From Ascochyta rabiei (taxonomy: Eukaryota; Ascomycota; Dothideomycetes; Pleosporales; Didymellaceae): 64,000 nucleotides of DNA. Where the stretch lies: NCBI RefSeq assembly GCF_004011695.2, contig NC_082409.1, positions 248,001 through 312,000 of the forward strand, in the 5' to 3' direction. Under the pieces are notes generated by a model. That model was given only the letters and a program-made list of their open reading frames with translations, did not search any database and had not been told where the DNA came from. A program made the translations under genes and the position numbers. This document shows, piece after piece, positions 22,181 through 32,500 of the stretch; within the stretch, counting starts at the first letter, position 1, and each line of letters opens with the position of its first letter.

Positions 22181-22595
22181 ACGTGTTTCACCACTAAGCG
22201 GTCACCACCACCAAGCGGTCACCCCTCACCAAAATCGCAACTATTACAGACTATTACCACTGCACCACAACACTACACTAATAATTACTCTAGCCTAATA
22301 TACTGTTTAGAAACGTTACTATTATCTATATCTATAATTTCTGCTGTACAGGTACGCGTGTTATAGCTAGTCTTGCTACAACGCCTATAGTACCTCTCCT
22401 TGCGTACCCTCTTTGCAGGCTGTTTAGCTGCCTCCCTACTACTACAGTCCTTCTTAGCTATTAAATCCTGTACGTTACCTACTATAAGACTCTCCTCTGT
22501 TTAAAAATACTTTCTTTTATAACTGCGCTACTCTATTAGAGTAGCTATTACCTTATAAATACTAGCTAGTTCCTACCCCTATAATACTAAATTAT
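22181..22595 (-). mobile_element. P2 pogo-like element, terminal fragment
   Basis: Starts after TA with ACGTGTTTCACCACTAAGC, the P2 inverted repeat. Reverse-complemented it matches the C-terminal 400 bp of the complete P2 at 24422-26268. It breaks off near 22595, where Copia sequence begins. Confidence 0.8.
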
Positions 22596-24421
22596 ATTAT
22601 TAAGGCTAGGGAAACCCTAGGCAAAAGTAAAGAAAGATAGATAGCTAAAGTGCTAGAACTAAGCAGTTCCTAGAAAGGAATATAGCAAGAGCTAAAGACA
22701 TATATCCTACCTGTAAACAGTGTTATAATATATCTAACTACTACTACATAAATACAGCTAAGGGACCTAATTAGCTTAAGCTAGATAGAGGTGTTGTAAA
22801 ACTAGTACAGTATAAGCTTAAATATAACAGTAACTTATAAAAGAGAATATAGGCAATGTCTTAAGGGACTAAGCAACTGTAAAAAATAACAGCGTCTTAA
22901 TTAATTACTCTACACATTAAGACGTCTTAAACACTAGACAAGATTATTAAGTAACTAGATAGCTAAGAAATTACCTAGGTTAATAAAGGTAGTATAAAAG
23001 CAGCATGCAGCATAAGTAATTAAGGATATCTATTAAAGGAGGTATTTCTCCTAGATTCTAGCTTAACTACGGATATCTGTAATAACCTTTTAAGACTTAG
23101 AGACGTACGCTAGCTAGCAATAGAAGACTACATCTAGACTAGGAACTCTAAGGTCTAGATATAAGGATATAGTACTGTTAATATATTAGTAGAGAGATCT
23201 TAAGGCAAATAAGTACTACGCTTAGACAATATTGCGTAGTGCCTAGATTTCCTCTGCAACCTAGTATTATTTAGGTTACTCTAAAGACAAGGAATATAGT
23301 AGGATAACTAAGAAGATCTAACAACGCTATATTAAAGAAACAGTAATATTATAGCTATCCTAATAGAAAGCTTTAGACAGTAGGTTATTACACAACTAAA
23401 TATAGCTATAGTAGCACTCTATGTGCGTATAGATTATAATAGAAGATTACTATAGAGAGTAACAGCTATAATGTAGTATAAGAGGCTTAGACATCTAGTA
23501 CTATCTGCAATTAAGCACCTTATATATTAATCTAAGGGGGTAAAGATTAAAGGCATTATAACAGTGCAATGTAATACATGTAGATAATTAAAATTAAAGC
23601 ATTAAATATAAAGAACCCTACAATTAAATAATAAAGGCCTAGGTAAATAAATAGCTATAGACTTCTATTAATATAAAGCAGGAAGCTTTAATAAGGAAAA
23701 GAGTTAAATACTTATTACCTGCTAACACTCATGGTACGTGTAGGACTTCTACTTTAAGGACAATAGGCCTGTAAGATCTATTATCTGTCTACTTAGGATC
23801 TTTGTCTAGTTCTTAAAAAAACAGTTTAACATTATAGTTAAGGTAATTAAGATAGACAACAAAATTATAATAGTTAAAAAAGAGGTTAAGAGATAGTGCA
23901 CGTCCCTCTTAATAAGACTTAAGCCTTCTGCTTTAGATACATAAGCTTAAAATAGAGGAGCAGAACACTTAGAGGGTGTAATAAAAGAGAAGGCATGCGT
24001 AATTTAACTAGACGCAAATCTACTATAGGAATTCTAGCTAGAAATTACTAAAGCAGCAGTATACCTATACAATTTAATACTAAATTATCTAAATAAGTAG
24101 AGATTACTGTATAAAAAATTCTTTATACGTGCAGCTACTATAAATAGCATAGTTACTAGACCTTAAAAACTAAACTAGGCTTACTTAAGAGTATACAGAT
24201 ACAAAGCATTTGCTATAACTAATAATACTTATTAAAGAAAATTAAGGCTATAAAGTCTAGACCTAAAGGTATAGATTAGATACTTAGTACGATACCAGTC
24301 CACTAACATATACTAAATCTAGGTCCTATTAATAGCTAAAGTAATTAGCACCTATAATATAGTGTTTAATAAAGAAACAATATTTAATAGTAAAATAGAG
24401 GATATTATAGATAACCTTATA

Positions 24422-26268
24422 ACGTGTTTCACCACCAAGCAGTCACCACCACTAAGCAGATACCCCTTACCAACATTGCGACTATTACAGACTATTACAA
24501 CAATGCCACTGCAACACAATGCGCAATTAACCTACAACAAAGGCACACTCTACCTTGCTATCTAGGCTACCTAGGCTACCCCTCCTAATACTACAAAACA
24601 CGCGTCTAGAGCATTTAACATCTTCTAAACAACGCTAGTATAACAACGCGCTAGAAAGCGCGCCTAACATAACTATTAACCTAACTTAAGCAAGCTAGAC
24701 AAGATAGAGGAGGAGGTAATAGTAGTATATATACTTAAGCTAGATATATAAGAAATAGGCGCTATAAGGACTATAGTGCAAGAAATAGCTAATAATCTCC
24801 TTACTGCACGTAGTAAAGGACCTATTAGTAAGAACTAGGTAGACAGGTTTAGGACGCGTACTAAGGAGGTTAAGCTTTAACACAGTTGCTTATATAATTG
24901 TTAACAAGCCCTAAATAAAGGTTTACCTGTTATAGAGCCCTAGTTTAAGCTAGTTAGGAATATAAAGGAGAAGTATAGGATCCTAGATAAAGACATATAT
25001 AACTTTAATAAGTCTAGCTTTATAATAGTTATAATTACTGCTTAGATAGTCTTTACAGGCTCTAAGAAGTGAAGTAATCCTAAGAAGATACAGCTAGGTA
25101 ATTGCAACTAGGTTATAATTATCTAGGGCATCTGCGTTAGTAGGTAGGCTATTCTACCCTTTATTATCTTTGGTAGTAAGGTCCTTATATTAAGCTAGTA
25201 TACAGGACTACCTTATAACTAGGTAATTAAAACTAGCGCTAACAGCTAGATAACAAATAAGCTTAGTGTAAAGTAGCTAAAGTACTTTAATGTGTATATA
25301 AAGGAGCATACTATAGGCATATACTGTCTTCTAATTATAGATAGCTATAAGAGCTACTAGAGCTATAAATTCTATAAGTACTGTAAGGAACAGAAGATTA
25401 TTACTCTCTGTATGCCTTCTTACTTGTTACACCTGCTGTAGCTGCTTAATATAAGCTGTTTTGCCCCTTTAAAGCAGGCGTACTCTACTAAGATTAATAG
25501 CTAGGTAAGGTACTCTATTGCGCAAGTTAAGAAAGAAACGTTCTTGCTAGCCTTTTTTATTGCTTTTAATAAGGTAATTATAAAGGAAAATATCCTAGTA
25601 AGCTTTAGAGGCTCTAGTTTAGTACCCTACAACCTAGAGTAAGTGCTATTAAAGCTTAATATAGTGCTTTGCACGCTAACACCTCTACTACTAGAGGCTA
25701 CCCTATAGGAGTTAAAAACGCTAGCTACCCTAAAGGAGATAGAGGTGTAATTAACGCTAGTTTATAAGCGCATACAAAGGTATAGAGAATTACTAGTCTC
25801 TTCTCTTTTATAGGCTGTTAATTTGCTTATAAAAGATATACCTATGATAGGTTATAATTTAGTATTATAGGGGTAGGAACTAGCTAGTATTTATAAGGTA
25901 ATAGCTACTCTAATAGAGTAGCGCAGTTATAAAAGAAAATATTTTTAAACAGAGGAGAGTCTTATAGTAGGTAACGTACAGGATTTAATAGCTAAGAAGG
26001 ACTGTAGTAGTAGGGAGGCAGCTAAACAGCCTGTAAAGAGGGTACGTAAGGAGAGGTACTATAGGCGTTATAGCAAGACTAGCTACAACACGCATACCTG
26101 TACAGTAGAAATTATAGATATAGATAATAGTAACGTTTCTAAACAGTATATTAGGCTAGAGTAATTATTAGTGCAGTGTTGTAGTGCAGTGGTAATAGTC
26201 TGTAATAGTCTTGATTTTGGTGAGGGATGACCGCTCGGTGGTGGTGACCGCTTGGTAGTGAAACACGT
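24422..26268 (+). mobile_element. pogo-like (DDE1) element P2
   Basis: 1847 bp with inverted repeats ACGTGTTTCACCACCAAGC (left) and their reverse complement (right), flanked by TA (24420-24421 and 26269-26270). Inserted in Copia-1. A second, fragmentary copy lies at 22181-22595. Confidence 0.9.
24503..26164 (+). pseudogene. P2 transposase, RIP-degraded but in frame
   Basis: ATG at 24503 (MPLQHNAQL) to TAA at 26162-26164 is exactly 554 codons with register kept; internal stops are of RIP type. HTH/CENP-B region, then YNFNKSSFIIV, AILPFIIFG, CLLIIDSYKSY (second catalytic Asp) and LCMPSYLLHLLQLL (a motif where PPHSSH...QPLD is usual), then FRGSSLVPYN. The C-terminus is basic (RVRKERYYRRYSKTSY). 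TA-targeting transposase family. Confidence 0.85.
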
Positions 26269-28340
26269 TACACAATATATTAGAGGAAATTGCAACTTAG
26301 ATTAGTACAGTTAAACTCATAGCTATACAGAGCTATATATCTAAAACTAAAACGTTCTATAAGAATAAGACAATACAGGAGAACACTCTGCATGCTAAAC
26401 AACCCTAATATTACTAAGGTAGGAAGATTGTAGAGGCATACCTAACGCCTCTACTAACTCCTCTGCTAGCAGCATTCCTAATTAAATATATAAGCTATAA
26501 TAAGACAACAGACTAACTTAAACAGGACTAAGGAACGTCTGTAACAACGCTGTAGGCAGCTGCATTTATAGCAGGCACTAAGGTAGGACACCTTAGTTAA
26601 TATAAAGGAAAACCTTTTAATAAAGCTTAATTACAGAGGAGTATAGCAAAGGGAATTAAGCTTCATTAGAACAGACACCTGCTATTACCTATAGCATACT
26701 TAAAGCTAGAGGAGCACCTTCTCTATAAGATGTTTAAATAAGCAGAAAATAAACACCTATAAAGCTATAAACAAATAGACTTATAGACTAAAGTTCTAGT
26801 AGCTCTAGTTTAGAAGTCTAGATAATAAATACTTAACTGTATATAGGTCTATATATATAAGTTTAACAAACACTACTACATTAATAAGTGTAAAGTATAA
26901 CTTATAGTTAGAGGAGACTAATAATATAATATTACTTTATAAGACATATATACAGTAACACTTACAGGCTAATTACTTAAAATACTAATAGTAATTGCTG
27001 TAATATATAAGCTTAAACTAAAATAATAGGATATTATAAATGCGTTTGTCTATATAGCTATTAACTGCAAAATATATATAAGAATGCTAAGAGGATACTA
27101 GAAGATAGGCACCTTACTAAAGGTATAAAAAGCCTTATACAGACTCTGCATCTCCTCTCTACTATAGTAGAAGGAATTTACAGTAATATTAGCTAGAATT
27201 AGATTTAAATAAGTACTATAAGAGCTATGCTGTATAATTAAGAATAGAATAATTATCTTCTTCTATATAGACAATATTATAATTACGTACTACCTAAAGC
27301 ACAAATAAGAGGTAGATAATGCTATTAAACAGAAATAGAAGTAATACCTGTGCACTAGAGGAGACAACCTTTAATAGTTTCTTAGTGTAGAAGTCTAATA
27401 TAATAGATAGTAATTGATAATTTAATTGTTATAAGCTGTATATGTTAATAAGATTAGTTAATTATTAACTAGACAGGATATAAGGCATAATACGCTAATA
27501 TCTAGAATTAAACTTAAGCCTAGGAACAGTCTAGCTAAACTACTAGAGATTAATTAATATTAGTAAAAGATTAGATCCTTATTATTTGTAGCAGTAACTA
27601 CTTAACCTAATATAGCATTTGCCACGTTACAACTTACACGCTTTCTAGTTAACCTAAGTAATAAACACTAAGACGCTGCTAACTAAGTGCTTCTGTACCT
27701 ACAGAAGATAAGGAATCTATTACTTAACTTTAGATAGGGTAAAGGACTTAAAGTTATAAGTAATGCATTATTTGCTAATAACACTATAGACTAAAAGAGT
27801 TCTTAAGGATACGCTATTAAGCTATTTAGAGGACTTATTGCCTAGAGAGTAAATAAACAAGATACTGTTACAACGTTAACTACTACAGCTAAGCTTCTAG
27901 CACTGTCTTAAGTAGCTAAGGAAGCAATATTTACCTCTTAAGTAATAAAAGAGCTTTAGGTAACCCTAAGTAATCTAATAATAATAATTAAATATAATAA
28001 TATACAGACAATATGTCTAGTTACTATAGACGTTGCTAAGATATAAACTAAACTTTAGTATGTTAATATACACAACTACTAGTTATTATAAGAAGTTAAC
28101 TATAAAATAATAAAAGTAGAATATATCTTATCTAATATTATAATTATAGATAGATTTACAAAGTTGTTACTAATTAGCAAATAGGCTAGCTTTCTTAATT
28201 AGTTAGGACTTATTAAGGGCTAGAAGGGTACATTAAGAGATATCCTGCTTAAGAAGATACAAGAGCAACTAGAGGATCTTACGTTAAAGAGTTAATTAAC
28301 TAGTTTACGCAGCTTGTAATAGGATTCTAAGCTAAGGGGG

Positions 28341-28508
28341 TGTGTTAAATAAAAGGTATTAGAGAAATAGGTTAGGTAATATACCTGCTAAGAAACTGTG
28401 CAGGGGGCCCCACCAGAACCTAGATAAGACAAAAATCACCCTTATATAGAACAAGAACAGAACATTAATACATTATTATTAACTCATTACTATTACCATC
28501 CAATCTGA
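28341..28508 (+). repeat. 3' LTR of Copia-1 (partial)
   Basis: Starts TGTGTTAAAT right after the purine tract. The same LTR family occurs at 21447-21712 (plus) and, split in two, at 29799-29903 and 46424-46491 (minus). Confidence 0.75.
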
Positions 28509-29798
28509 AAATAACTTTAACAAGATAGGCTTTATAATAGGCTAGATCTTCCTAGGAGTAGTTGTTACAACTTGAGAACAATAAGGTTAGCTAAAGGCTA
28601 TCTAGCCAGGCGACTAGGAGTGGGCTATAGCTATAGTAAGCATTAATACTAAAGGATAGGCCATTCTAGCCTTCCTTATCTTTAAGGCCTACTACTACCT
28701 CTCTGCCTAGTATAAGGAGGAAGAACTGCCTTAAGACTAGGTTATTAGAGTCTCTAATAACAGCTAGACTACTAACAAGCTTAGTATAGACTAGATAAAC
28801 TACTTTAACAGGCATATAAAGGAGCGTACTGTTAGCACCTACTATCTGCTTATTATTAATAGTTATAAGAGCTATGACTCTCTTAAATTCTAGCAATACT
28901 ATAAGGATAACAAGATTATTACTCTCTATTTACCTTTTTACCTTTTACACCTTACACAGCCCCTTAATATAGGTTATTTTACTGCTTTAAAGAAGGTGTA
29001 TAGGCGCTAAGCTAAAGTACTTATATAGAACTAGATTAACTACATTATAAAGACAGAGTTCCTACTATACTTTATACACACCTAAAATACTATAATTACT
29101 TCTAAGAATATCTAGAGAGGGTTCTAAGGGGCTAGATTAGTTCTATTTAACCTAGACTAGGTTATAATAGCCCTTAATATAAAGTTACACACTCTATTAC
29201 TACTACTACCTATTAATAATAAGCTCTAGCAGTTATAAACCCTAAGTAATACCCTTAAACTTAGGTTGCAATTAATGCTTATAAAGACAAGGATTTAGAG
29301 GTATATAGATAGTTTGTCTACCTCTATAGTTAAGTTGTTTAAGAAGGTAGTAAAGGGGACAGCAATAATTGCGTATAAGCTAGTGTTAGCATAACAGGAA
29401 ATTACTTAGCTTTAAGTTACTAATAAGGCAGCTATATAATAAAAATTATATAAAAGAAAGTAAGTTTAGGTAGAAGAGACCCTAACAGTTAAAGAGGGCT
29501 AGTAATTAACAGCTCTTAAGGAGTTTAGGGTGTATAGTAATAGGAAGAAGGTAAAGAAGTAGGTGTGCATTAAAGGATGTAAGCCCTTCTAAAGACGCTG
29601 TAGATAGTGTAATTAGATAGGACACAACGCGCAAATATGTAGGAAAGAGATAGAAGTAGTTTTTAAATAGTATTATAGGCTATACTGCACTTTACAGCAC
29701 TAAACTAGGTTATTTTAGGCTATAATAGGGTAGAGTTTAGTAGGGGCTTAGTAAAAGTGTTCTACTTGTTTAGTGTTCTACTTGTCTATAGGGTATGT
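28509..29798 (+). pseudogene. pogo-like transposase, C-terminal half and right terminus
   Basis: Reads FNKIGFIIG, LIINSYKSYDS (catalytic Asp now Asn), SLYLPFYLLHL and a late CIKGC...C cysteine cluster (near 29570-29640). The inverted repeat follows, ending at 29798. It matches the truncated copy at 5028-5804 in the overlapping part. RIP stops throughout. Confidence 0.75.
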
Positions 29799-29903
29799 TA
29801 GTGTTAGATTAGAAAGTAATAGTAATAAGTTAATAATAATGTATTAATGTTCTGTTGTTGTTCTATATAAGGGTGATTTTTATCTTATCTAGGTTCTAGT
29901 AGG
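29799..29903 (-). repeat. Copia-type LTR, minus strand, left part
   Basis: Reverse complement of the 3' half of the Copia-1 LTR. It is continued at 46424-46491; the two parts were separated by insertion of gypsy-2, whose target duplication GTAGG is present on both sides. Confidence 0.8.
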
Positions 29904-30105
29904 TGTAAAGAGTGTACAAAGCGATTACAAGGGAGGATAGGGTTAGAGAGGATAGCAGGTGTATTAAGATACGTAGTATGTAGTAACAAGACTAATTGCT
30001 GGAGTATCAGTAATAACCTCCAACACCTTTATATAGTCTGGGCTGACTAGCCCCATAGTAGCTCGGCAAGACTAGCAGAGGTACCCCTAGGCCCAGCGCC
30101 TAACA
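29904..30105 (-). repeat. 3' LTR of gypsy-2
   Basis: 202 bp, TGTTAGGCGCTGGGCC... to ...CTCTTTACA on the minus strand. Preceded on that strand by the purine tract agaagggaggcat. It has a TATA-like ctatataaag about 80 bases into the LTR. Confidence 0.85.
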
Positions 30106-30651
30106 ATGCCTCCCTTCTCTAGATTGTTTAGCTTAAACAATGGTATAATTAGTAATACTGTATTATTTTAGCCTAGCTTTAGGCGTGTTTACTCTGTCTA
30201 TCCCATTACAGCCAATTCTAACTAGTTTTAGGCATTTTAGACGCCTTATAAGGCTGGAGGAGGCTTAATACTAATTCTGCCTTTACCTAGTAAAAGTTAA
30301 ACAGAAATCCTCTCTTACCTCTTACTTCACCTCTAGGGTCTAGGCAGCCGTCTGCGCAGGCTAAAGCTCTAACTAGGTAGCTAGCAGCATATAAGCTATC
30401 TATACCCCTAGTTTTATTAGTTATTACTATATCCTACTCTATTTTAGTAAGTACTAACCTATTCTGTCCAGCACTTTTATAAGGATAGCTAAGGGATTTT
30501 CTAGGTCTTTCTAGCACGTTCTAACACGTTTTAGCAGATAGCACTGCATAACACGCCTTAGTAACCTTTCTAGACCACTCCTAACCGCTACCGCCTACTA
30601 CTAACTATTACTAACTGTTACTAACTACTATTTGCTATAGCTATTATGTTA
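30106..30651. other. region between the 3' LTR of gypsy-2 and the antisense gene
   Basis: Contains the purine tract of gypsy-2 next to the LTR. Upstream of the antisense ATG it may hold that gene's promoter. Short segments such as cacgttctaacacgttttag resemble intron ends, so an additional upstream exon is possible. No other feature. Confidence 0.4.
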
Positions 30652-31621
30652 ATGCCTGCTTACCGCAAGATTAACATTGCTAAGAATAGTAGGACTGCTA
30701 AGCGGTGCTGTATGCTCTACCTCTACTACATTGCTAATAGTAATATGTATAGGGACTGTTGTTTCTCTACTAACCTAGCTTTATAGGGTAGCCTGCGTTA
30801 TAGGGACGCCTAGGCCTACTACTGCAGAGAGTGTTACAATAGCAACAAGAATTGGCTATTAGTACGTTTTTTGTCTCCTTTTAGCTTGTTTTAGCATCTT
30901 TTAACATATTTAGGGCCCTAATAAGTACGCTAACAGCTATTTAAGGCTTTCTAGCAACATAGCGCGCCTTTACTCTAGTTACTGCCTAGTTACTACTACT
31001 TGTGCTGCTATTATTAATGCAGCTAGCATTAAGACTACCTCTATAACATCCGCTATTACTGCGCCTATGTCTATTAATAAGAAGACTACAATAGGCAAGT
31101 CTATTGTTAACTAGGCTAGCTTATTACTAGGTATAATTCAAGAGTACGTTCTGTCTCTTTTAGGCTTATTATAGCATAATCTAACCTTTATAGGAACTAT
31201 TTGCTGTAGAAAGAGCTACTTACACTCTATAATAGCAACACTTGCGTACGTAAGTTAACCTTGTCTAGTATCTACATTAAGAAGCAAGATTATTCTAAGG
31301 CTAGCGCTGTTAAGGCTGAGATAAAGCAAAAGAAGTTGTTAGAGGAGAGTAGTAGCAAGTCTAATCTAGATACGCCTATTACCCCCTATAAGAAGGTATT
31401 ATAGCACGTTTTAACCTATTTTAATAATGTCTAACTTCTTTTAGTTAAAGTACCAGATTATAGGCACTAGAAAGACCCTTAGCCAGCTCTAGGAGGAACG
31501 AGAGGAGCAGGAGGCTGCCGAACAGGCCGCCGCCAACGCTGCTACTGCCGCTGCCGCTGCTAAGAAGCCTTATAGTGGTTGCAAGGCTGCTACTTATACC
31601 TATAGTAGTAGTTATAGTTAA
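30652..31621 (+). pseudogene. antisense four-exon gene inside gypsy-2
   Basis: Four exons join in a consistent frame: 30652-30861, 30914-31143, 31194-31395, 31445-31621 (273 codons, MPAYRKINIAKN to the TAA at 31619-31621). The three introns are 49-52 bp, begin GTACGT, GTACGT or GTATTA, end TAG, and have CTAAC/TTAAC branch motifs. Only five in-frame stops occur, all TAG at Gln/Trp-like sites. Residues 24-65 contain CC, DCC and YCREC, a possible metal site; the third exon is Lys-rich and the fourth has EEREEQEAAEQAA, a likely coiled coil. Family not recognised. It runs opposite to gypsy-2 pol, so gypsy-2 genomic RNA would keep its introns. Confidence 0.6.
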
Positions 31622-31949
31622 TAGATATTCCCTATAATAGAAGGTTTAGATTAATAATACCTAAGTTTGTAGTTAGTAGATAGTTTTAGGCTAATATGGC
31701 AATTAGGTGTATTACACTCTTAGATAGTCTAAATAATACTAGGAAGGTGTTCTTCTATACTAATTCTCCTATATTTACTTATAATTGTAACTATATAATA
31801 TAGCGTATAACTTTCTTTATCTCCTTATATTAGAAATAGCTATAATAGGCCAAAAGATGTCTGCTTTAGCTAGTCTGTATTTCTTAGGGTAAGGTAGGGT
31901 TATGTTTTCCCTTACCATAAACTATTAAACACTTATTAATTAAAAAACC
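31622..31949. other. gypsy-2 3' region up to the Copia-2 insertion
   Basis: No coding frame. Contains a short inverted pair agggtaaggtagggttatgttttcccttacc near 31898. It continues at 39316-39351 after the Copia-2 insertion. Confidence 0.4.
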
Positions 31950-32202
31950 TGTCGCGCAGCCGAGCCTGTAGATGACCAATAGGGTGCTCCCCTATCCAAT
32001 CGAGCTTGCGGATTATTGTTGAGTGGCTCCTTTCTCCACAATTAACCACCGAGCTCCTGAGGGTCGCCTACAAAGCTTAAGTAAGCAAGATTACGTAATA
32101 ACTAAATTTCCTTTATACTTAAGTAACATGTTACACATTAAATATATAGACACTAATTAAATTAATTAATCACCTAAGTATAGTCCTCTAAGCTCTGTTA
32201 CA
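31950..32202 (+). repeat. 5' LTR of Copia-2
   Basis: TGTCGCGCAG...CTCTGTTACA. It contains the promoter of the element. It has more T/A at the 18 sites that differ from the 3' LTR. Confidence 0.95.
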
Positions 32203-32500
32203 GTTATAAGCCTGGCTTCCTGAGCACAGTAGATCTCCCTGCGCACTCAGCAACAAGCTTGTTGGACATTGCTCAACCGCTCCAATTTTGCCTAATCATC
32301 TTTTTTATCCTAACTCCACGACTGCTACTATAGGCGAGCTAGTTAACTACAATGCTTAAGCTCTCTTAGGTATCCTAACAGGACCCTATCAACTCAAATC
32401 AAGGTCTAATTAACCTAATTGGTTTATTTAACTTACGTGGCACGCCAAGCTTTGTAACGTATGGGATTTGGTGGATCCAGACGCTAAAGACGCCCTAGGG

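Larger units (their letters stand above)
22680..28330 (+). pseudogene. Copia-1 gag-pol, RIP-degraded
   Basis: Near 22690 there is CKQCYNI (gag knuckle). Near 23040 FLLDSSLTTDIC is the Copia protease active site (usually DSGAS). RT appears from about 26770: KFNKHYYINKCKV, INAFVYIAIN (D of the first RT box lost or altered), KALYRL and FFYIDNIII, the YxDD box with Asn in place of the second Asp. The C-terminal part is the RNase H region. Stops are TAG/TAA at Gln/Trp sites. Confidence 0.8.
22596..28508 (+). mobile_element. Ty1/Copia relict (Copia-1) with 3' LTR
   Basis: Gag zinc knuckle, protease, reverse transcriptase and RNase H order on the plus strand, a polypurine tract (gctaaggggg at 28331-28340) and an LTR starting TGTGTTAAAT at 28341. 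No 5' LTR or gag start was found at the left end, so the element is 5'-truncated. The LTR breaks at about 28508 where pogo-like sequence resumes. P2 (24422-26268) is inserted in it. Confidence 0.8.
21713..29798 (+). mobile_element. pogo-like DDE1 element split by later insertions
   Basis: The left end is TA then ACGTACCC; the right end is a diverged inverted repeat (gggtatgt then TA at 29799-29800). Its own sequence is 21713-22180 and 28509-29798. The middle is replaced by a P2 fragment and a Copia relict. About 100 bp of the transposase is missing at the junction, so the insertion was accompanied by deletion. Confidence 0.75.
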
